Shown: piece after piece, positions 33,454-37,767 of the stretch
Layout: the number at the start of each line of letters is the position of its first letter
How positions within the stretch are numbered: the stretch's first letter is position 1
Assembly: GCA_947453465.1 (NCBI GenBank)
Contig: CANGGL010000012.1
Location: 1-37,767, forward strand
Length of the DNA stretch: 37,767 nucleotides
Reading direction: 5' to 3'
Source: Microbacteriaceae bacterium
GTDB lineage: Bacteria > Actinomycetota > Actinomycetes > Actinomycetales > Microbacteriaceae
Made by a program: the position numbers and the translations under genes
Notes under the pieces: generated by a model
Seen by the model: only the letters and a program-made list of their open reading frames with translations
What the model was told of the DNA's origin: nothing
Database searches by the model: none

Positions 33454-34793
33454 AGCCAGAAGCAGGTCAACTATTCGGCGGTCGTTACAAACTGATCAGC
33501 CGCATTGCCATCGGTGGCATGGGTGAGGTTTGGCTCGCCGAGGATGAAGTTATCCTGCGCCAAGTTGCCATCAAGATTTTGAAGCAAGAATTCATGGGTG
33601 ACCCAAGCTTCATCGAGCGCTTCCGCATCGAGGCAAAGCACGCTGCGATGGTTAACCACGAGGGAATTGCTAACGTCTTTGACTACGGCGAGGATTCTGG
33701 CTGGGCCTACCTAGTCATGGAATATGTGCCGGGAGACTCACTTGCCCGCATCCTTGAGCGCGACAAAGTCATCCCTGAAACCAAGGTCATGGACATCGTG
33801 GCCCAAACCGCACGTGCGCTTTATGCGGCACACGAAGCCGGCCTGGTGCACCGCGATGTGAAGCCGGGCAACCTGCTGATCACGCCCGAAGGCCAGGTCA
33901 AAATCACCGATTTCGGCATCGCCCGCGTTGCCGACCAGGTTGGCCTAACCGCAACCGGCCAGGTCATGGGCACGGTTCAATACCTCTCACCAGAGCAAGC
34001 CACCGGCAAGCCGGCGACCCCGGCCACCGACATTTACTCACTGGGCATCGTTGCCTATGAATGCCTGGCTGGCAAACGTCCGTTTGGCGGCGACTCTCAA
34101 ATGATCATCGCCATGTCGCAAATCAACGACATTCCGCCGGCGCTGCCCGAAGAGATCGACGAGCGCGTTCGCAAGCTGGTCATGTCTTGCCTTTCAAAGA
34201 AGCCAAGCGGCCGACCTGAAAACGCACTGATTCTTGCCCAGCGCGCCGAGGCACTGCTGCCAACCGCACCACGCTCACAAGCTGCCACCGAATTGATTCA
34301 GCAAATCAAGCAGGTAACCGACCGAACCACCGAGATTGCAACCGTTACCGACACCGCGCCGCAGCCAACCCAGCCGATTGTTTGGCCATGGGTTGCCGTC
34401 ATCGTGGTGCTTGGTTTAACCGCGGTTTCCGTGGTGGTCGCCATCATCATTGGCTCGATGACACCGGTGCCGGCACCGACAGTCACAGTCACGCCTTCAA
34501 GCCAACCAACCTGGTCAACCACATCGGCCAGCCCAACTGCTCCGGCCCCGGTCACCGTTCTGCTTGCCGACATTCAGGGTCAGCCGGTTGCCGACGTGCT
34601 CACCTCGCTAAACGCCCGAGGCTTGGTGGTTGAGCCAGTTGCGGGTGACACCGTGCCGGTTGATGACCCTAGAGCGATGACGGTCTATGACGCCACTCCG
34701 CTTGGCAACATTCCGGCAGGCTCAAATATTCGTGTTTTTTACTATGTTCCAGCAAGCACCGAACCAAGCCCAACTCCTGTGGCAACCCAGTAA
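33450..34793 (+). CDS. pknA: Ser/Thr protein kinase PknA-like with one PASTA-like domain
   Basis: A 447-residue membrane kinase. The kinase domain (about 11-270) has [10 protein letters not shown], catalytic Lys K42, HRDVKPGN with D136, DFGIARV with D154 and an activation loop containing Thr residues ([10 protein letters not shown]). A TM helix lies at about 309-335. The outer part (about 372-440) resembles a single PASTA repeat ([16 protein letters not shown]...[17 protein letters not shown]...GSNIRVFY). GTG at 33450 is the start, overlapping the pbpA stop by 4 bp. An open frame back to 33303 lies inside pbpA and is not family-like. The substrate range is inferred from orthologues. Confidence 0.93.
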   Translation: MKPEAGQLFGGRYKLISRIAIGGMGEVWLAEDEVILRQVAIKILKQEFMGDPSFIERFRIEAKHAAMVNHEGIANVFDYGEDSGWAYLVMEYVPGDSLARILERDKVIPETKVMDIVAQTARALYAAHEAGLVHRDVKPGNLLITPEGQVKITDFGIARVADQVGLTATGQVMGTVQYLSPEQATGKPATPATDIYSLGIVAYECLAGKRPFGGDSQMIIAMSQINDIPPALPEEIDERVRKLVMSCLSKKPSGRPENALILAQRAEALLPTAPRSQAATELIQQIKQVTDRTTEIATVTDTAPQPTQPIVWPWVAVIVVLGLTAVSVVVAIIIGSMTPVPAPTVTVTPSSQPTWSTTSASPTAPAPVTVLLADIQGQPVADVLTSLNARGLVVEPVAGDTVPVDDPRAMTVYDATPLGNIPAGSNIRVFYYVPASTEPSPTPVATQ

Positions 34794-34801
34794 TTCTGGG
34801 T
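34785..34801. other. Hairpin around the pknA stop codon
   Basis: ACCCAG-TAATT-CTGGGT: a 6-bp stem whose loop contains the pknA TAA. No T-run follows, so it is a weak terminator at best. It could slow read-through into pknB or stabilise the upstream mRNA. Confidence 0.35.
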
Positions 34802-34821
34802 GAAAACTCAGAGTCAATAAG

Positions 34822-34827
34822 TAGACT
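34822..34827 (+). promoter_or_regulatory. Candidate -10 element of pknB
   Basis: TAGACT, with expected transcription start near 34834, at the edge of a tandem repeat. It would give a leader of about 42 nt and allow pknB to be expressed apart from the upstream cluster. Confidence 0.4.
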
Positions 34828-34832
34828 GATAA

Positions 34833-34858
34833 GCCGGTTCACAAGGCCGGTTCACAAG
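34833..34858. repeat. Perfect 13-bp tandem repeat in the pknB leader
   Basis: Two abutting copies of GCCGGTTCACAAG in the 82-nt gap before pknB. Each holds CCGG, so the region can also form alternative small hairpins. Its function is unknown. Confidence 0.7.
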
Positions 34859-34875
34859 TGAAAGTAGAGCATTAG

Positions 34876-36858
34876 GTGTCATCAAACCAGCGCGTAATTG
34901 CAGGCCGCTATGAGGTAGGAAACCTCATCGGTCGTGGTGGCATGGCCGATGTCTATGAGGGTGTCGACACCCGTCTTGGCCGAACCGTGGCAATCAAACT
35001 GCTCAAGGCAGACCTTGCCAATGACCCAAACTTTGAGGCCCGCTTCCGTCAAGAAGCCCAGGCTTCGGCCCGCATGGCTCACCCAACCATCGTTCGTGTT
35101 TATGACGCCGGCGAAGATGTGGCCGTTGACTCAAACGGCAACACCAACCGCCACCCATTCATCGTCATGGAATATGTGAACGGCAAGCTGCTTCGCGACC
35201 TGCTGCAAGAGCGCCGCTTGACCCTGCAAGAAACCATTGATTTCGAAACCGGCGTGCTCACCGCACTCGAGTTCTCGCACCGCGCCGGCATTGTGCACCG
35301 CGACATTAAGTCGGCCAACGTAATGATCACCGAGGCCGGCCAGGTCAAGGTCATGGACTTCGGCATCGCCCGCGTGGTTTCAGAAAACTCGGCGACTGTC
35401 GCGCACACCAGCGGCATCGTTGGCACCGCACAATACTTCTCACCAGAGCAGGCCAAGGGTGAGTCGGTCGATGCTCGCACCGACCTCTACTCTGCCGGCG
35501 TTTTGCTTTATGAAATGCTTGCCGGCCGCCCACCATTCAAGGGTGAGTCAGCCGTTTCAGTCGCCTATCAGCACGTCAGCGAAGCTGTTGTTCCGCCTTC
35601 AGAGTTTGACCCAAACGTCTCGGCAGAGATGGATTCGGTGGTTTTGCGCGCCCTCGCGAAGGACCGCAACGAGCGCTTCCAGTCGGCCGAGGAGTTCCGC
35701 GAGCACCTGCTTGCCGCTTACACCGTGGTTCTTGAAAACACCCCGGATGAGTTGCCGGCCCACGCTCTTGCCTTCGAGCCAGAGCCTGAGGTTGAGACCC
35801 CATCGATTGACCTGCCGGCAGAAGAAGTGTCTGCCGAAGCCGAGCCAGTTTCAACCGCTGATGAAGTTGCTGAGCCGATCACCCCAGCGTTTGCGCCAAC
35901 CGAGGTTTTGACCACGGGCTTCGACGAGTTTGATGCTTTGCTTGCTGCAGCCGGCGCCGAAAAGACTGAAGTAGTGGCCGAGGCTCCGGTTACTGAGCGC
36001 GTTTCGGTTTCGGCACCTGTCGCCGCCGAAGGCACCGAGGGCCCGCAGACGAATCCGTTTGAATCACTTGGTGTTGAGTTGCCAACCGCTGCTCAACCAA
36101 CCATCAAATACATCCCAACAGAGAAGCCAAAGTCCAACCTGATCTGGGGCATTGGTTCTGGCGCTGCAGTGGTTCTCATCGGCCTAATGGTTTGGTTGTT
36201 CACACTGAACAGCTTCAACCTGAACATCAACCCGGGTTCATCGGGCATTGCGGTTGCCGACGTCACTAACAAGACCTACACCGATGGCTTCAACACCCTG
36301 ACCGCACAGCACCTGCTGGTCAATAAGGTCTACGAGGCCAACGAAACCATCCCACTAGACACCATCATCCACACCGACCCGGTTGCCGGCACCAAGGTTC
36401 CAGACAACACTTCGATCACCGTTTATGTCTCGTCTGGTAAGACCACCGTCAAGGTTCCGGGCACCCTAATTGGCATGACCGAGAGCGAAGCAACCGCGGC
36501 CCTGATGGCTGCGCAGCTAACCCTGGGCACAATCACTCAGGCCAACAGCGCAACCGTTCCGGCCGGCAAGGTCATCGAAACCGACCCAATCGCCAATGCA
36601 GATGTTGCCTCGGGCAGTGTCGTGAATCTTGTCATTTCAAATGGCCAGGTCATGGTCCCTGATGTTCGCAACCTCGGTACGTCAGAGGCGCAAAGCAAGA
36701 TGTCTTCGCCTGAGGTTGACCTTACCGTCACCATCGCAGTTCAGGGTGGCAGCTGCCCGGCCGGCAAAACCCAGGGCACCATCGTGGTCGATCAGTCAAT
36801 CATGCCCGGTCTAACCCCACAGGGCAGCGCAGTGATCTTGTACGTAGGTTGTAACTAG
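34876..36858 (+). CDS. pknB: Ser/Thr protein kinase PknB with three PASTA domains
   Basis: A 660-residue membrane kinase sensing muropeptides/lipid II. The kinase domain (about 10-275) has IGRGGMADVYEG, catalytic K41, HRDIKSAN (H141, D143), DFGIARV and an activation loop HTSGIVGTAQYFSPEQA with the family's regulatory Thr residues. An acidic disordered linker spans about 290-415. The TM helix is at about 421-444 (IWGIGSGAAVVLIGLMVWLF). Three PASTA repeats follow (about 459-525, 527-593 and 594-660). The last includes two Cys (GGSCPAGK, VGCN) that could form a disulfide. The start is GTG at 34876. The stop overlaps the convergent amidotransferase stop. Confidence 0.96.
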   Translation: MSSNQRVIAGRYEVGNLIGRGGMADVYEGVDTRLGRTVAIKLLKADLANDPNFEARFRQEAQASARMAHPTIVRVYDAGEDVAVDSNGNTNRHPFIVMEYVNGKLLRDLLQERRLTLQETIDFETGVLTALEFSHRAGIVHRDIKSANVMITEAGQVKVMDFGIARVVSENSATVAHTSGIVGTAQYFSPEQAKGESVDARTDLYSAGVLLYEMLAGRPPFKGESAVSVAYQHVSEAVVPPSEFDPNVSAEMDSVVLRALAKDRNERFQSAEEFREHLLAAYTVVLENTPDELPAHALAFEPEPEVETPSIDLPAEEVSAEAEPVSTADEVAEPITPAFAPTEVLTTGFDEFDALLAAAGAEKTEVVAEAPVTERVSVSAPVAAEGTEGPQTNPFESLGVELPTAAQPTIKYIPTEKPKSNLIWGIGSGAAVVLIGLMVWLFTLNSFNLNINPGSSGIAVADVTNKTYTDGFNTLTAQHLLVNKVYEANETIPLDTIIHTDPVAGTKVPDNTSITVYVSSGKTTVKVPGTLIGMTESEATAALMAAQLTLGTITQANSATVPAGKVIETDPIANADVASGSVVNLVISNGQVMVPDVRNLGTSEAQSKMSSPEVDLTVTIAVQGGSCPAGKTQGTIVVDQSIMPGLTPQGSAVILYVGCN

Positions 36859-37508
36859 AGCTTAACTAAAGGTGAAAGCGATTTGGCGCGGTCTGCTGCG
36901 CCGGTAAGGCCGATTGATTCGAGCCAGTTGCCGAGCATCTGGTAGCCGCCTTCGGTGAGCACCGACTCCGGGTGATACTGAACGCCATAGATTGGCAAGC
37001 TCTTGTGCTGCAGAGCCATTATGACTCCACCCTTTGAATTCTGCCCAGGGATGGTTCGCGCCGTGACGATCAAATCTTCTGGCACGGTCGAGTCCACTAC
37101 GGCAAGCGAGTGGTAGCGAGTGGCCGTGAACGGGTTCGGGACATCCTTGAAGACCAAAGAGTTGTCGTGCTGAACCTCAGAGGTCTTGCCGTGCATCAGT
37201 TCTTCAGCGCTGGTGACCGTTGCACCCATTGCCTCGGCGATGGCCTGGTGGCCAAGACAAACTCCAAAGATTGACTTACCGGTTTGCAGGGCCAACTTCA
37301 CAGTTGGAATGCTCAGTCCAGCGGCCGCCGGGGTGCCCGGGCCAGGGCTCAAAAGCACCGCGTCATACTTGGCAAGCAGGTCAGGCAACTCGGCTTCGGT
37401 CACAACATCGTTGCGCAAAACCTCGGTCTCTGCGCCAAGCTGCTGCAGATAACCGTTCAGCGTGTAAACGAAGCTGTCGTAGTTGTCGAGAACCAAAATC
37501 TTTGTCAT
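36855..37508 (-). CDS. pabA: Anthranilate/aminodeoxychorismate synthase glutaminase subunit (TrpG/PabA)
   Basis: A 217-residue class I glutamine amidotransferase that supplies ammonia to chorismate amination for folate (PabA) or tryptophan (TrpG). It shows NYDSFVYTLNGYLQQLG at the start, the oxyanion strand LLSPGPGTP, nucleophile Cys in GVCLGHQAI and the His/Glu of YHPESVLTEGG. The location next to pknB and crgA is the usual actinobacterial one, where the gene is often called pabA or trpG. The partner subunit is not in the window, so the pathway is undecided. The ATG at 37508 has TAGGCT 9 nt upstream (nearly leaderless). Confidence 0.92.
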   Translation of the reverse strand: MTKILVLDNYDSFVYTLNGYLQQLGAETEVLRNDVVTEAELPDLLAKYDAVLLSPGPGTPAAAGLSIPTVKLALQTGKSIFGVCLGHQAIAEAMGATVTSAEELMHGKTSEVQHDNSLVFKDVPNPFTATRYHSLAVVDSTVPEDLIVTARTIPGQNSKGGVIMALQHKSLPIYGVQYHPESVLTEGGYQMLGNWLESIGLTGAADRAKSLSPLVKL

Positions 37509-37517
37509 GTTGATTTA

Positions 37518-37523
37518 AGCCTA
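37518..37523 (-). promoter_or_regulatory. -10 element of the pabA-type gene
   Basis: TAGGCT on the minus strand, 9 nt before the ATG at 37508. It predicts a leader of only two or three bases. It is 19 nt from the divergent crgA -10. Confidence 0.5.
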
Positions 37524-37542
37524 CCTCCAACGCCCAAGGCAT

Positions 37543-37548
37543 TAGAAT
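37543..37548 (+). promoter_or_regulatory. -10 element of crgA, leaderless geometry
   Basis: TAGAAT, then TACCGC (6 nt), then the ATG at 37555. This is close to the consensus -10. Confidence 0.75.
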
Positions 37549-37554
37549 TACCGC

Positions 37555-37767
37555 ATGCCTGAATCATCATCACGTAAGAAGCCTGTCAAGGTTTCAAAGC
37601 CTCGCGCGCCAAAGTTGCCGACCGAGAACACCGAAGAACTGCCTAACCCGGTCTGGTTCAAGCCAGTCATGTTTGGCTTTATGATCCTCGGCCTCGTCTG
37701 GATCATCACCTACTATGTGTCGAGCGCACAGTTCCCACTTGGTGCCGGCACCCCGTGGAACCTTCAG
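37555..37767 (+). CDS. crgA: Cell division protein CrgA, 3' end cut by window edge
   Basis: The first 71 codons of a small membrane protein. A basic, disordered N-terminus (SRKKPVKVSKPRAPK) is followed by PNPVWFKPVMFGFMILGLVWIITYY, the first TM helix. The CrgA-type periplasmic segment ending in PWNLQ comes last; the second TM helix would follow beyond the window. CrgA sits in the actinobacterial divisome, recruits FtsI-type proteins and tempers septum formation. Its position beside pabA/pknB is the usual one. Confidence 0.9.
   Translation, partial: MPESSSRKKPVKVSKPRAPKLPTENTEELPNPVWFKPVMFGFMILGLVWIITYYVSSAQFPLGAGTPWNLQ

Noticed and set aside
34507-34573. Low-complexity Pro/Thr/Ser stretches in pknA and in the FMN carrier (about 17000-17240) as possible repeat arrays
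   Set aside because: They are ordinary extracytoplasmic linkers with irregular units, not regular DNA repeats or CRISPR spacers.

Overview
The window looks like a chromosomal segment of a small-genome actinobacterium, most probably in the Microbacteriaceae (a freshwater Luna/Rhodoluna/Aquiluna-like lineage is my best guess). The reasons are moderate GC, very tight gene packing with many 1-4 base start/stop overlaps, and the actinobacterial fhaA-fhaB-pstP-rodA-pbpA-pknA-pknB cluster followed by a convergent pabA/trpG-type gene and crgA. That cluster usually lies near the replication origin, so oriC probably lies beyond the right edge. No prophage, insertion sequence or CRISPR array was seen.

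Layout. 1-2240 (minus): serS, a Cof-type HAD phosphatase and a tRNA-Ser(UGA) cut by the left edge. 2249-2850: a Doc/Fic toxin with a ribbon-helix-helix antitoxin and an operator-like palindrome. 2885-7060: a lipid/diacylglycerol kinase, a DivIVA-like coiled-coil protein, prephenate dehydratase (pheA) and phosphoglucomutase (pgm). 7093-11912: a secreted VanY-type peptidase, a 14-TM drug exporter, an orphan beta-class DNA adenine methyltransferase, a small GNAT protein and a monoacylglycerol lipase-like hydrolase. 11956-15379 (minus): a three-gene circularly permuted ATP-grasp / alpha-E / transglutaminase operon. 15440-18750 (minus): a four-gene flavin electron-transfer operon (ferric-reductase-like membrane flavoprotein, two FMN-binding proteins, ApbE flavin transferase). 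18815-21352: a thioesterase and an M13 metallopeptidase. 21439-22350: the tRNA-hydroxylating rhodanese trhO. 22417-26752: three secreted proteins, two of which share a 190-residue C-terminal module. 26859-28052: a second Fic enzyme. 28183-36858: the FHA/PP2C/RodA/PBP/PASTA-kinase cluster controlling cell-wall growth and division. 36855-37767: a glutamine amidotransferase and the start of crgA.

How genes work together. The right third is one signalling and morphogenesis unit: kinases PknA/PknB and phosphatase PstP set phosphorylation, FHA proteins read it, and RodA plus the transpeptidase build the wall. The 15.4-18.8 kb operon reads as a membrane electron-export chain in which ApbE loads FMN covalently onto the two FMN-binding proteins. 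The three secreted proteins and the VanY peptidase act outside the cell.

The most general signal found by reading upstream regions is a fixed geometry. At least ten genes that begin transcription units have a TANNNT -10 hexamer exactly 6 nt upstream of an ATG/GTG, and one more has it 7 nt upstream. This predicts leaderless mRNAs as the main mode here, and it also decides several start codons. The strongest candidates for something undescribed are the paired surface proteins with their 190-residue module and shared upstream element, and the two-carrier flavinylation operon.
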